Notes under the pieces: generated by a model
The model's input: only the letters and a program-made list of their open reading frames with translations
Database searches by the model: none
Told to the model about the DNA's origin: nothing
Assembly (NCBI RefSeq): GCF_003574625.1
Contig: NZ_QNUJ01000015.1
Span: 1 to 64,000 of the forward strand
Reading direction: 5' to 3'
Length of the DNA: 64,000 bases
DNA from: Shinella zoogloeoides
GTDB lineage: Bacteria; Pseudomonadota; Alphaproteobacteria; Rhizobiales; Rhizobiaceae
Made by a program: the position numbers and the translations under genes
Shown: positions 1-8,029 of the stretch, piece after piece
Position numbering within the stretch: the stretch's first letter is position 1
Layout of the letters: each line of letters starts with the position of its first letter

Positions 1-228
1 GAGCGCGGCCAGCGGTTCGGCGAGATTGTTGCCGAGGCTGGCATCGTCGGCGAGCAGGACCTTGGAGACGCCCGAGAGCTTGGCGGCCGCATCGGCCGCA
101 GCCTTGGCACCCGAGCCGGTGACGAGCACATGCACGTCGGAGCCGATCTTGCTCGCTGCCGTCAGCGCCTTGGCGGTCTGGTCGGAAAGGGTGGCGTTGT
201 CGTGATCTGCCAGAAGAAGAATGGCCAT
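1..228 (-). CDS. etfA: Electron transfer flavoprotein alpha subunit (partial, N-terminus)
   Basis: Only the first 76 codons lie in the window; the gene runs off the left edge. The translation begins MAILLLADHD and continues with an Ala-rich alternating helix and strand pattern typical of the N-terminal ETF domain I. ETF alpha binds FAD with the beta subunit and passes electrons from acyl-CoA and other dehydrogenases to ETF-ubiquinone oxidoreductase. It sits 21 bp downstream of etfB on the same strand, the usual etfBA operon order, which is the main support for the call. The ATG at 228 follows a purine-rich stretch (ggagata). Confidence 0.85.
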   Translation of the reverse strand, partial: MAILLLADHDNATLSDQTAKALTAASKIGSDVHVLVTGSGAKAAADAAAKLSGVSKVLLADDASLGNNLAEPLAAL

Positions 229-249
229 GGTTGTATCTCCCTTTCCTGC

Positions 250-999
250 TTACAGCACGCCGGCTTCGGTCTTGAGCTTTTCGACCAGCTCGGCGACCGT
301 CTTGACCTTGACGCCCGCCTTGCGGCCGGACGGCTCCTCGGTCTTCAGCACCTTCAGGCGCGGGCTCGTATCGACGCCGAAATCGGCCGGAGCCTTCTTG
401 TCGAGCGGCTTCTTCTTCGCCTTCATGATGTTCGGCAGCGAGGCATAACGCGGCTCGTTGAGGCGAAGGTCGGTGGTGACCACCGCCGGAAGCTTGACCT
501 CGATGGTCTGCAGACCGCCGTCGACTTCGCGCGTTACCTGGGCCGAGCCGGAACCGATCTCCACCTTGGAGGCGAACGTCGCCTGAGCCCAGCCGAGCAG
601 GGCCGAGAGCATCTGGCCGGTCTGGTTCGAATCGTCGTCGATCGCCTGCTTGCCGACGATGATCAGGCCGGGCTGTTCTGCCTCGGCAACACCCTTCAGA
701 ATCTTGGCAACCGCCAGCGGCTCGACGGCGTCGTCCGTCTCGACCAGCACGGCGCGGTCGGCGCCCATGGCGAGCGCGGTGCGCAGCGTCTCTTCGGCCT
801 TCGCAGGGCCGATCGACACGACCACCACTTCCTCCGCCTTGCCGGCTTCCTTCAGACGCAGCGCCTCCTCGACCGAGATCTCGTCGAACGGGTTCATCGA
901 CATCTTCACATTGGCAAGCTCGACACCCGAGCCATCAGACTTCACACGGATCTTTACGTTGTAGTCAACAACACGCTTGACTGGGACCAGGATCTTCAT
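250..999 (-). CDS. etfB: Electron transfer flavoprotein beta subunit
   Basis: The protein has 249 residues, the normal length for ETF beta. It starts [20 protein letters not shown], the classic N-terminus of the family. Further recognisable stretches are the NPFDE segment around residues 37-41, the [12 protein letters not shown] region of the AMP-binding site, and [16 protein letters not shown], the ETF beta signature near residue 120. EtfB binds AMP and forms the heterodimer with EtfA for electron transfer from dehydrogenases to the quinone pool. It is first in a two-gene operon with etfA. The start ATG at 999 is preceded by a ggaagg ribosome binding site. Confidence 0.95.
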   Translation of the reverse strand: MKILVPVKRVVDYNVKIRVKSDGSGVELANVKMSMNPFDEISVEEALRLKEAGKAEEVVVVSIGPAKAEETLRTALAMGADRAVLVETDDAVEPLAVAKILKGVAEAEQPGLIIVGKQAIDDDSNQTGQMLSALLGWAQATFASKVEIGSGSAQVTREVDGGLQTIEVKLPAVVTTDLRLNEPRYASLPNIMKAKKKPLDKKAPADFGVDTSPRLKVLKTEEPSGRKAGVKVKTVAELVEKLKTEAGVL

Positions 1000-1181
1000 G
1001 GCTTCCTTCCTTCAAATGCCCACGAGGGAAAATGCGCCTTTCAGAGGCGACCTGATTGCCGGTTGGCGACATCGATACGCGTTTTTTCCCCAATTACAAT
1101 GCATCATCCGCCCTCCCAGGTGAAAACGGAAGGCTTATAAATTACCTTTACGTTCACGTCAATTTTCGCTGTATGTCGCCA

Positions 1182-1967
1182 TCATCGACCCCAATGGCGC
1201 GGCGGCGCCGGGGTGGGGACCGGCGCCGCCTCGGCGGGAACCGGCCCCGCCTCCACATGCCTGACGGCCCTCGGCGTCACGATGGTCCGGTCGAACAGCG
1301 GCACGCCGCGCCGGCGCAGGACGAGCACGAGAACCGCCCCCGCCAGGATGCCGCCGACATGCGCGCCCCAGGAGACGCCGCTGTCGCCGTCGGCCAGCAG
1401 CATGTAGAATTGCTGGGCGATCCAGAAGGCAAGCGGGATGACCGCCGGCAGCGGCAACGGGATGCGGAAGAACACCAGAACCCAGACCCGCACCTTCGGA
1501 TGCAGCAGGAAATAGGCCGCGACCACGCCCGAGATCGCCCCCGACGCGCCGATCAGCGGCGCTTCCGAATCCGGTTGCACCAGCCCGTGCACCAGGGCGC
1601 CCGCCGCCGCGCAGAGAAGGTAGAAGACGAGGAAGCGGAAATGCCCCAGTGCATCCTCGACATTGTCGCCGAACACCCAGAGGAACAGCATGTTCGAGGC
1701 GAGATGCATGAAGTCGCCATGCAGGAAGGCATAGGTGATGTAGGTCGCGTCCTCCGGCACCAGGACGAGCCCCGGCTCCAGATCGGCGAAGTCGAAGACG
1801 ACCGCGGGAATATAGCCGAGCCCCACCACCGCGGCATCGGAAAAGGCCTGCGTGGAGGCAAGGCCCGTCACCAGCCAGATGGCGACATTCGCCACGATCA
1901 GGCCGATCGTGACATATTGCACCTTGATGTATTTCAGGGCGTTCGCGTCATGCAGCGGTATGAACAT
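1182..1967 (-). CDS. Rhomboid family intramembrane serine protease
   Basis: This 261-residue membrane protein carries the rhomboid catalytic features: HxxSN (H88, N92), GASG around S142 (nucleophile) and WGAHVGG with H203. About six or seven hydrophobic segments span residues 18-220, and a Pro/Ala-rich tail follows. Rhomboids cleave substrates within the membrane; the physiological substrate cannot be told from sequence. It is encoded on the same strand as the adenosyltransferase upstream but is separated from it by 67 bp. Comparable genes lie beside etfBA in other rhizobia (recollection, not searched). Confidence 0.88.
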   Translation of the reverse strand: MFIPLHDANALKYIKVQYVTIGLIVANVAIWLVTGLASTQAFSDAAVVGLGYIPAVVFDFADLEPGLVLVPEDATYITYAFLHGDFMHLASNMLFLWVFGDNVEDALGHFRFLVFYLLCAAAGALVHGLVQPDSEAPLIGASGAISGVVAAYFLLHPKVRVWVLVFFRIPLPLPAVIPLAFWIAQQFYMLLADGDSGVSWGAHVGGILAGAVLVLVLRRRGVPLFDRTIVTPRAVRHVEAGPVPAEAAPVPTPAPPRHWGR

Positions 1968-2034
1968 GGATCCCCTTCCGGCCCGCGGCCCCTTGCGCGA
2001 TTTTCGACGCGCTCGCAGGACCCTGCCGGAGAGC

Positions 2035-2613
2035 TTACCTGTTCTGCCCCGGCACCCACAATATGTCCGCGCGCCCCTTGTCGTTCACCCAGCGCGCCGC
2101 GACGAAGAGGAAATCGGAAAGCCGGTTGATATAGGCGACCGCCGCCGCCGACACGGTCTCGCCTTCGCTATCCTGCAGCGCGACGATGCGGCGCTCGGCC
2201 CGGCGCGCGACGGTGCGCGCAAGATGCAGCGCCGCCGCCGCGGGCGTGCCGCCCGGCAGCACGAAGGAGCGCAGCGGCTCGAGATCGGCGTTGAGCGCAT
2301 CGATCTCCTTTTCCAGCCGGTCCACCTGCGCCTGCGCGATGCGCAGCGGCTCGTAGTCTAGCTTCCTGCCGGTCTCGGGGGTGGCAAGATCCGCGCCGAG
2401 GTCGAAGAGGTCGTTCTGGACGCGCATCAGCATCCGGTCGAGCGCCGGGAAATCGGCAAGATGCTGGCGGGCGAGGCCGATAACGGAATTGGCCTCGTCC
2501 ACCTCGCCGTAGGATTCCACGCGCAGGTCGTGCTTCTTGCGGCGCGGGCCAACGACGAGGCCCGTCGTGCCGTTGTCGCCCGTGCGGGTATAGATCTTGT
2601 TGAGCTTGACCAT
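2035..2613 (-). CDS. Cob(I)alamin adenosyltransferase, PduO type
   Basis: From the start at 2613 the protein is 192 residues and begins MVKLNKIYTRTGDNGTTGL. The TRTGD(N/K)GTT segment is the ATP-binding signature of PduO-type corrinoid adenosyltransferases. A second family stretch, the SYGEVDEANS motif, lies near residue 40. The enzyme transfers the adenosyl group of ATP to cob(I)alamin, giving adenosylcobalamin. An in-frame ATG 27 bp upstream exists, but 2613 is preferred because it overlaps the stop of the upstream small membrane protein in a TGATG arrangement, suggesting translational coupling. A cobalamin riboswitch occurs elsewhere in the window (23671-23853). Confidence 0.9.
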   Translation of the reverse strand: MVKLNKIYTRTGDNGTTGLVVGPRRKKHDLRVESYGEVDEANSVIGLARQHLADFPALDRMLMRVQNDLFDLGADLATPETGRKLDYEPLRIAQAQVDRLEKEIDALNADLEPLRSFVLPGGTPAAAALHLARTVARRAERRIVALQDSEGETVSAAAVAYINRLSDFLFVAARWVNDKGRADILWVPGQNR

Positions 2614-2813
2614 CAGCCGCGCCCGCCGCCGGTGATCCACAAGGTCAGCATGATGAGGATGATGGCGATCGCCTGCAGCAGCACGCGCGCCTGCATCAGC
2701 TTGTTCGAGGTGTTGCCGCTGCCGCCTCTGGCCATGTTGACGAGACCGCGCACAAGCACGATGGCGACGAGGCCCATGACGAGCATGGTCAGGAAGGTGA
2801 GGAAGGAAGACAT
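2613..2813 (-). CDS. Small twin-transmembrane HIG1-like protein
   Basis: This 66-residue protein has two hydrophobic helices, about residues 5-27 and 43-62. They are separated by a Gly/Ser-rich loop with the RGLVNMARGGSGNTSNKLM pattern of bacterial HIG_1 domain (twin transmembrane) proteins. Eukaryotic relatives assemble with respiratory complexes; the bacterial role is not established. It overlaps the adenosyltransferase start by one base (TGATG), so the two genes form a coupled pair. The assignment rests on topology and loop sequence; function is inferred only. Confidence 0.75.
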   Translation of the reverse strand: MSSFLTFLTMLVMGLVAIVLVRGLVNMARGGSGNTSNKLMQARVLLQAIAIILIMLTLWITGGGRG

Positions 2814-2913
2814 GCCAACGATCCGGTTTGATTTCTGTCAGCCCTATTCAAATAGGGCATTTCGCGCAAAGTGCACGCATTTTGCGGCGTGAAGCCTGCG
2901 ACGCCGCGCCGCG

Positions 2914-3762
2914 TCAGCCGAGCCGCCCGATGATACGGTAGAAGAGCGCCGCCGGCAGCAGCTTCTTGAGAAGAACGCCCTGCCGCGCCGGCGATGTCAC
3001 GACATAGTGCGGCCGGGGCGACCTTGCCGTCAGCGCATGGCGCAGCACCGCATGCACCGCCTCCGGCCCGAGCTTGCCGCGTGCCGGCTTCGCCTCCCCG
3101 CGCAGCCGCCGCAACTGCCGGCGATATTCCTCCGCATGCACCGAATTCTCCAGATCGATGGCCTTCTCGATCTGCACCAGCGCATTGGCGGTGAAGCGCG
3201 AGGCTATGGGCCCCGGCTCGATGAGGCTGACATGGATGCCCGAGCCGGCAAGCTCCATGCGCAGCGTCAGCGACAGGCCCTCCAGCGCGAATTTCGAGGC
3301 ATTGTAGGCGCCGCGCCAGCGATAGGGCACGATGCCGAGGATCGACGAGCATTGTACGATGCGCCCGTGCCCCTGCCGGCGCATCACCGGGATCACCCGC
3401 CGCGTCAGGTCGTGCCAGCCGAAGACATTCGTCTCGAACTGCGCGCGCAGCGCCTCGACCGGGAGGTCCTCCACCGCGCCGGCCTGGCCATAGGCCCCGT
3501 TGTTGAAGAGCGCATCGAGCCGGCCGCCGGTGCGCGCCAGCACGGTCTCCACCAGGGCGGCGATGGTCTCGGGCCTGGTATAGTCCATGAGCAGCGCCTC
3601 GATGCCGTCCGCCGCGAGCCCCGCAAGGTCCTCCTCCCGCCGCACCGTCGCGAAGACGCGCCAGCCCTCGGCCTTCAGCGCGCGGGCGCAATGGGCGCCG
3701 ATGCCGGAGGAACAACCCGTGACGATGATGCTCGGCGGCACGGACGCATTCTCAGAAGACAT
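2914..3762 (-). CDS. Short-chain dehydrogenase/reductase
   Basis: From ATG 3762 the protein is 282 residues. It has the SDR cofactor motif TGCSSGIG at residues 15-22, an NNGAYGQ segment (the NAG motif variant NNGAY) near residue 87, Ser139/140, and the catalytic pair Tyr153 and Lys157 (YNASK). The arginines following the first strand (TVRRE) suggest NADPH preference, but this is inference. It resembles classical SDRs annotated as SDR family NAD(P)-dependent oxidoreductase; the substrate is unknown. The open frame extends far upstream, but there is no SDR homology before MSSEN. Confidence 0.9.
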   Translation of the reverse strand: MSSENASVPPSIIVTGCSSGIGAHCARALKAEGWRVFATVRREEDLAGLAADGIEALLMDYTRPETIAALVETVLARTGGRLDALFNNGAYGQAGAVEDLPVEALRAQFETNVFGWHDLTRRVIPVMRRQGHGRIVQCSSILGIVPYRWRGAYNASKFALEGLSLTLRMELAGSGIHVSLIEPGPIASRFTANALVQIEKAIDLENSVHAEEYRRQLRRLRGEAKPARGKLGPEAVHAVLRHALTARSPRPHYVVTSPARQGVLLKKLLPAALFYRIIGRLG

Positions 3763-3954
3763 GGCGGTTTCCTGTACAAATCCGCGCCGGTTTCCCATAT
3801 TCACCGCCAGGCCCCGCGCCGCTTTCGCGACGCAAGGCGGCCTTCGAATGGTAAATCCGCGCGTAACCTTTAAACAAAAGCCGATGTAAGGGGTTATGAC
3901 CGGAGAGACAATGAATGAGGCGGCCGTGCGGCCGCAAGGGACTGGGATACGCCG

Positions 3955-4899
3955 ATGCCGACCGCCATCCGTTGCGCCTACAAGGTCATTTTCGATGCGA
4001 TCTGGCATTTTTCCGAGGACGACGGCTGGGCCATGGCGAGCCATGTGGCGCTTTCCACCTTGCTCGCCGTCTTTCCCTTCCTGATCTTCGGCACCGCGCT
4101 CGGCTCTTTCCTCGGCGCCGACCAGTTCGCCGAGACCGCCGTCCACCTCATCTTCGATACCTGGCCGGAATCGATCGCCGCGCCGATCTCCCGCGAGGTC
4201 GTCGCGGTGCTGACCATCCCACGCGGCGGGCTGCTGACCGTCTCCGTGCTCGCCGCCGCCTATTTCGCCTCCAACGGGGTGGAGGCGTTGCGTATTTCCC
4301 TCAACCGCGCCTATCGCGTGGCCGAAACGCGCTACTGGTACATGACGCGCCTTGCCAGCCTCGGCTTCGTCATCGCGGGCGTGCTGGCGCTTGCCGTCAT
4401 CAGCATCGTACTCGTCGCCGCGCCCCTTGCGGTGCGCGCCACCGGCGACTGGCTGCCCTGGCTTTCCTATGTCTATTCCTGGGTGGAAAGCTGGGGGCTC
4501 GTCGGCACCGTGCTGGTGCTGCTGATCGGCCTGCTGATCGCCCATCTCTGGCTTCCCGCCGGCCGGCGCAGGATCGCCGACGTGCTGCCCGGCATCCTGC
4601 TGACGCTGCTCTTCTGGGCGGTCGGCGCCTATGCCTTCGCTTCCTACCTCACCGCCTTCGCCAACTATGTATCGACCTATGCGGGCCTCGCCTCGATCAT
4701 GATCGCGCTGGTCTTCCTCTACATGATCGGAGCGATCTTCATCATGGGCGCCGAGATCAACGCCGCGCTGCTGAAATACCGCGTCAAGCACCTGATCCTC
4801 GACCGCATCCGCGGCGTCAGGAAAACGCAGCAAGCCGACGAGGAATCAATGGAGGACGAAGCCATAGCCCGCGAGCAGGGCGCGAATGCCGGCCGGTGA
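3955..4899 (+). CDS. YihY/virulence factor BrkB family membrane protein
   Basis: This 314-residue inner-membrane protein has about six transmembrane helices. It shows the family pattern DDGWAMASHVALSTLLAVFP near residue 20, an ASNGVEALRISLNRAY segment, and a last helix MIGAIFIMGAEINAAL. BrkB/YihY proteins were once called ribonuclease BN in error; their function is undefined. The C-terminus is charged. The gene ends convergently with gluQ and the two coding regions overlap by 54 bp at their 3' ends (4846-4899). Confidence 0.9.
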   Translation: MPTAIRCAYKVIFDAIWHFSEDDGWAMASHVALSTLLAVFPFLIFGTALGSFLGADQFAETAVHLIFDTWPESIAAPISREVVAVLTIPRGGLLTVSVLAAAYFASNGVEALRISLNRAYRVAETRYWYMTRLASLGFVIAGVLALAVISIVLVAAPLAVRATGDWLPWLSYVYSWVESWGLVGTVLVLLIGLLIAHLWLPAGRRRIADVLPGILLTLLFWAVGAYAFASYLTAFANYVSTYAGLASIMIALVFLYMIGAIFIMGAEINAALLKYRVKHLILDRIRGVRKTQQADEESMEDEAIAREQGANAGR

Positions 4900-5754
4900 G
4901 ACGCCCTTGTCGCGATAGGCGGCGATCCCCGTATCCTGATTGCTCTTGGAGAGTTTTCGCCCGTCCGGGCCCGGCACCAGTCCGTGATGGGTATAGCACG
5001 GCGCGGGCAGGCCGAGCAGGCATTGCAGCAGACGGTGGACGGCCGTCGCATGGAAGAGGTCCTGCCCGCGCACGACATCGGTGACGCCCTGCGCCGCATC
5101 GTCGAGCACGACGGCCAGATGGTAGCTTGCCGGCGCATCCGGCCGCGAGAGGATGACGTCGCCCCAGCGCTCCGGAAGGGCCGCGACCGTCCCCGTCTCG
5201 CCCTCCGGCCCCTCGCCGCTCTCCGACCAGTCCAGCGCCGCCGGCGCGAGCGCCCGGGCCCGCTCCATGTCGAGCCGCCAGGCGTGCTGCCGGCCTTCCG
5301 CGATGAGGGCGAGCGCCTTCGCCCGATCGAGCCCGCGCTCCTCCGCCGGATAGAGCGGCGCGCCGTCCGGATCGCGCGGCCAGACGCCGCCCGCCGCCTC
5401 ATGCGCCTCGACGCGCGCCTTCACCTCGCCCCGGCTGAGGAAGCCGGGATAGAGCACGCCCATCGCCTTCAGCCGCTCCAGCGCCTCGGCATAGAAGGCG
5501 AGATGCTCCGACTGTCGCCGCACCGGCCTTTCCCAATCGAGCCCGAGCCAGGCGAGGTCGCGATAGATCGCCGCCTCGAATTCGGGCCGCGAGCGCGCCG
5601 GATCGATGTCCTCGATGCGCAGCAGGAAGCGCCCGCCGCAGGCCGCGGCAAGGTCATGGTTGAGGATCGCCGACAATGCGTGGCCGAGATGCAGCAGGCC
5701 GTTGGGGCTCGGCGCGAAACGGAAAACGCGATTTTTTGACAAAGGGCTTTGCAT
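4846..5754 (-). CDS. gluQ: Glutamyl-Q tRNA(Asp) synthetase
   Basis: The protein is 302 residues from ATG 5754 (an alternative ATG lies at 5769). It is a truncated GluRS paralogue lacking the anticodon domain. FRFAPSPNGLLHLGHALSA carries the HIGH motif, and GRKLSKSNQDTG carries the KMSKS motif. GluQRS attaches glutamate to queuosine-34 of tRNA(Asp). The segment that usually holds the zinc ligands (YPCFCTR-like in family members) reads LYPGFLSRGEV here, so both Cys are absent. The gene diverges from the glycosylase gene, with overlapping 5' leaders, and is tail-to-tail with the BrkB gene. Confidence 0.92.
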   Translation of the reverse strand: MQSPLSKNRVFRFAPSPNGLLHLGHALSAILNHDLAAACGGRFLLRIEDIDPARSRPEFEAAIYRDLAWLGLDWERPVRRQSEHLAFYAEALERLKAMGVLYPGFLSRGEVKARVEAHEAAGGVWPRDPDGAPLYPAEERGLDRAKALALIAEGRQHAWRLDMERARALAPAALDWSESGEGPEGETGTVAALPERWGDVILSRPDAPASYHLAVVLDDAAQGVTDVVRGQDLFHATAVHRLLQCLLGLPAPCYTHHGLVPGPDGRKLSKSNQDTGIAAYRDKGVSPAGIRALLAGYGFVLH

Positions 5755-5814
5755 GAGGTCTTCTGGCATGAAGAGGCGTGTCGCGCCATCACCGCGCAAG
5801 GACCGCTTGGAACC

Positions 5815-6471
5815 ATGCAACTGCACATGATCAGAACGGAGGCGGATGTCGCCGCGGGGCTCGTCGACCTCGCGCTGCTCGACGCGCGCCTTTTCACCGT
5901 CATCGACAAGGCCGGCCCGGTGCCGCTGCGCCGGCTTGCACCGGGTTACCGCGGCCTTGCCGGCATCATCGTGGCGCAGATGGTCTCGCGGGCGAGCGCC
6001 GATGCGATCTGGCGGCGGCTGGAAGAGAAGGCCGGCGACATCACGCCCCACCACATGCTCGGCCTTTCCGACGAGGCTTGCCGCGCCGTCGGCCTGTCGC
6101 GCGCCAAGGCGGACACCCTGCGCAGGGCGGCCGAGGCGGTCGACCGCGGCGACCTCGATCTCGACGCCGTCTGCACGATGGAGGCGGTGGCCGCGACGCG
6201 CAAGCTCACCGCCATCAAGGGCATCGGCCGCTGGACGGCGGATGTCTATCTGCTCTTCTGCGGCGGGCATCCGGACATCTTCCCCTCGGGCGACATCGCC
6301 CTTCAGAACGCCGTCGCCCATGCGCTCGGCCTTGCCGTCCGCCCGAGCCCGCAGGAGCTCGACCGGATCGCGGAAAGCTGGTCGCCCTGGCGCGGCGTCT
6401 CGGCCCGGCTTTTCTGGGCCTATTACGCGCGGGAAATGCGCCGCGAAGTGGCGCCGGTGCTGGAGGGCTGA
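5815..6471 (+). CDS. DNA-3-methyladenine glycosylase II, AlkA-like HhH-GPD
   Basis: Starting at ATG 5815 the protein has 218 residues. It contains the helix-hairpin-helix LTAIKGIGRWTADVYLLF followed by the catalytic-type Asp in IFPSGDIALQ, the hallmark of HhH-GPD base-excision glycosylases. The N-terminal mixed region lacks the extra AlkA domain, so this is the short form common in Proteobacteria. It would remove alkylated purines. An AAGGA sequence about 12 bases upstream supports this start; longer in-frame starts would overlap the gluQ leader. Confidence 0.88.
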   Translation: MQLHMIRTEADVAAGLVDLALLDARLFTVIDKAGPVPLRRLAPGYRGLAGIIVAQMVSRASADAIWRRLEEKAGDITPHHMLGLSDEACRAVGLSRAKADTLRRAAEAVDRGDLDLDAVCTMEAVAATRKLTAIKGIGRWTADVYLLFCGGHPDIFPSGDIALQNAVAHALGLAVRPSPQELDRIAESWSPWRGVSARLFWAYYAREMRREVAPVLEG

Positions 6472-6509
6472 GCCCTCAAAATACCTTGTTTTCGCTTTTT
6501 CTTTCTTGC

Positions 6510-6539
6510 TTCACAATGCTGTAACAACAGGCCTAATAT
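6510..6539 (+). promoter_or_regulatory. Candidate sigma70 promoter for the HNH endonuclease gene
   Basis: TTCACA (6510-6515), an 18-base spacer, then TAATAT (6534-6539) lie in a short AT-rich gap, 37 bp before the HNH start codon. Only sequence resemblance supports this. Confidence 0.3.
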
Positions 6540-6575
6540 AGAAAGGCAGATGCCGAATCGCGCGAGGAGACGCCC

Positions 6576-7133
6576 TTGACGATTTCTGTTTCACCACAGG
6601 CCCTGCCAGCCCTTGTATTGAATGCTGACTACAGGCCGCTGAGTTATTATCCCTTGTCGCTGTGGTCCTGGCAGGACGCGATCAAGGCCGTGTTTCTTGA
6701 CCGCGTAAACATCATCGCCGAATACGAACATTCGGTCTCCTCTCCCAGCTTCACGATGCGCCTGCCGAGCGTCGTGTGCCTGAAAACCTACGTGCAGCCG
6801 TCACGCCATCCGGCCTTCACCCGGTTCAACGTGTTCCTGCGCGACAAGTTCGAATGCCAGTACTGCGGGTCGCCGGACGACCTGACCTTCGACCATGTCA
6901 TCCCCCGCGCCCATGGCGGCGAGACGACGTGGCACAACGTGGTCGCGGCCTGCTCCCCGTGCAATTTGAGAAAAGGCAGCAAGCTGCCGAAACAGGCGGG
7001 CATGCACCCGCATCAGAAGCCCTACCACCCCACGGTTCAGGATCTGCACAACAACGGGCGACTGTTTCCACCCAACTATCTGCATGAAAGCTGGATGGAC
7101 TATCTCTACTGGGACGTCGAACTGCAACCCTGA
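6576..7133 (+). CDS. HNH endonuclease
   Basis: This 185-residue protein has a C-terminal HNH domain: FECQYCGSPDDLTFDHVIPRAHGGETTWHNVVAACSPCN. It contains two CxxC zinc pairs (QYC-region CQYC and CSPC), the DHVIPRAHGG metal-binding His and the WHN Asn. An N-terminal region with VLNADYRPLSYYPLSLW is typical of a highly conserved alphaproteobacterial HNH family encoded on the chromosome. It is not part of a recognisable restriction system; the cellular role is unclear. The start codon at 6576 follows a GAGGAGA ribosome binding site. Confidence 0.9.
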   Translation: MTISVSPQALPALVLNADYRPLSYYPLSLWSWQDAIKAVFLDRVNIIAEYEHSVSSPSFTMRLPSVVCLKTYVQPSRHPAFTRFNVFLRDKFECQYCGSPDDLTFDHVIPRAHGGETTWHNVVAACSPCNLRKGSKLPKQAGMHPHQKPYHPTVQDLHNNGRLFPPNYLHESWMDYLYWDVELQP

Positions 7134-7196
7134 GGCCTGCCGCGCGGGAGCGCTTTCGCGCAGCTGCGGCATGCATTCGAGATCAGGTTGCGGGCA

Positions 7197-7700
7197 TCAA
7201 GCTTTCGCCGACCGCGCGCCGGAAAAGGCGATCGCGGCGAGGATCAGGCTTGCGATCACGTTCCAGCCGGCGAACGACAGGCCGAGCAGGCGGAAGGACG
7301 CTTCCGTGCAGGACGGGCCGTGCTTGGCATTGAGGTCGGAGAGGAGGTCACCGGCATTCTGCGTAACGCCCTGCGCGGAGGTGGCGCAGGTCGCAGGTCC
7401 CTCCCAGAAGCCCCATTCCACGCCCGCGTGATAGACGCCCATGCCGGCACCGACGAGCATCATGATGCCCGCGACGGCGAGCAGCAGCCGCGTCAGCCAG
7501 GCCGGACCGCCGAAGAGGGCGGAAAGCAGAGCCGCGACGGCCACCGGAATGCCGTAGTAATAGGGATCGCGCTGGAGAAGGCAGAGCGCACAGGGAATAT
7601 AGCCGCCGATATGCTCGAAGGCGAGCGCCCCGCCCACGGTCGCGGCCATGCCGAGCGAAAGGAGGCCTGCGGATGTCTTGCGGGAAAGGGATACGGTCAT
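7197..7700 (-). CDS. Disulfide bond formation protein B family
   Basis: This 167-residue inner-membrane protein has four hydrophobic segments. The first cysteine pair is C37 and C40 (CALC) after the first helix and the second pair is C105 and C131 in the second periplasmic loop. This matches DsbB, which reoxidises DsbA and passes electrons to quinone. The QRDPYYYGI stretch after CALC is typical of the rhizobial form. It is a monocistronic gene lying just left of tRNA-Leu and belongs to the core chromosome. Confidence 0.9.
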   Translation of the reverse strand: MTVSLSRKTSAGLLSLGMAATVGGALAFEHIGGYIPCALCLLQRDPYYYGIPVAVAALLSALFGGPAWLTRLLLAVAGIMMLVGAGMGVYHAGVEWGFWEGPATCATSAQGVTQNAGDLLSDLNAKHGPSCTEASFRLLGLSFAGWNVIASLILAAIAFSGARSAKA

Positions 7701-7869
7701 CGGGCTCGTCCAGAAAGACCGGCGGACATGCCGGCGAAACGGCGCCGAGTTCTATCAGGTGGGCCGGCTTTGTAAATGCACCGCACGCATAAGTGATCGC
7801 ACCCGCCCGCCGTTTTGCCGGTTGCCGCCCGCAGGCGCTTCGTGTAAACGCGGTTGCTGCAAGTGCCGT

Positions 7870-7954
7870 GCCCCATTGGCGGAACTGGTAGACGCGCTCG
7901 ACTCAAAATCGAGTTCCGAAAGGAGTGCTGGTTCGATTCCGGCATGGGGCACCA
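7870..7954 (+). tRNA. tRNA-Leu(CAA)
   Basis: A cloverleaf can be drawn. The acceptor arms gccccat (7870-7876) and atggggc (7944-7950) pair. The D-arm region is ggcggaactggtagacgcg and the anticodon stem ctcga/tcgag encloses loop ctCAAaa, giving anticodon CAA. A long variable arm and a T-arm with ggttcgattcc follow, and the encoded CCA ends at 7954. A long variable arm fits the class II leucine tRNA. Its last 13 bases are the left attachment core of the integrative element. Confidence 0.95.
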
Positions 7955-7955
7955 T
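7942..7955 (+). repeat. attL core (tRNA-Leu 3' end)
   Basis: GCATGGGGCACCAT is identical to 20706-20719. A second block at 7976-7992 (AATTTCAAGAAGATAGC) matches 20740-20755 at the same offset of 34 bases, so similarity continues beyond the exact core. Confidence 0.88.
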
Positions 7956-8029
7956 ATTTCTTAGAAAGACGCAATAATTTCAAGAAGATAGCACTCTGAC
8001 TGAGGGCGCCATCCCCTTTTTATCCCCCA

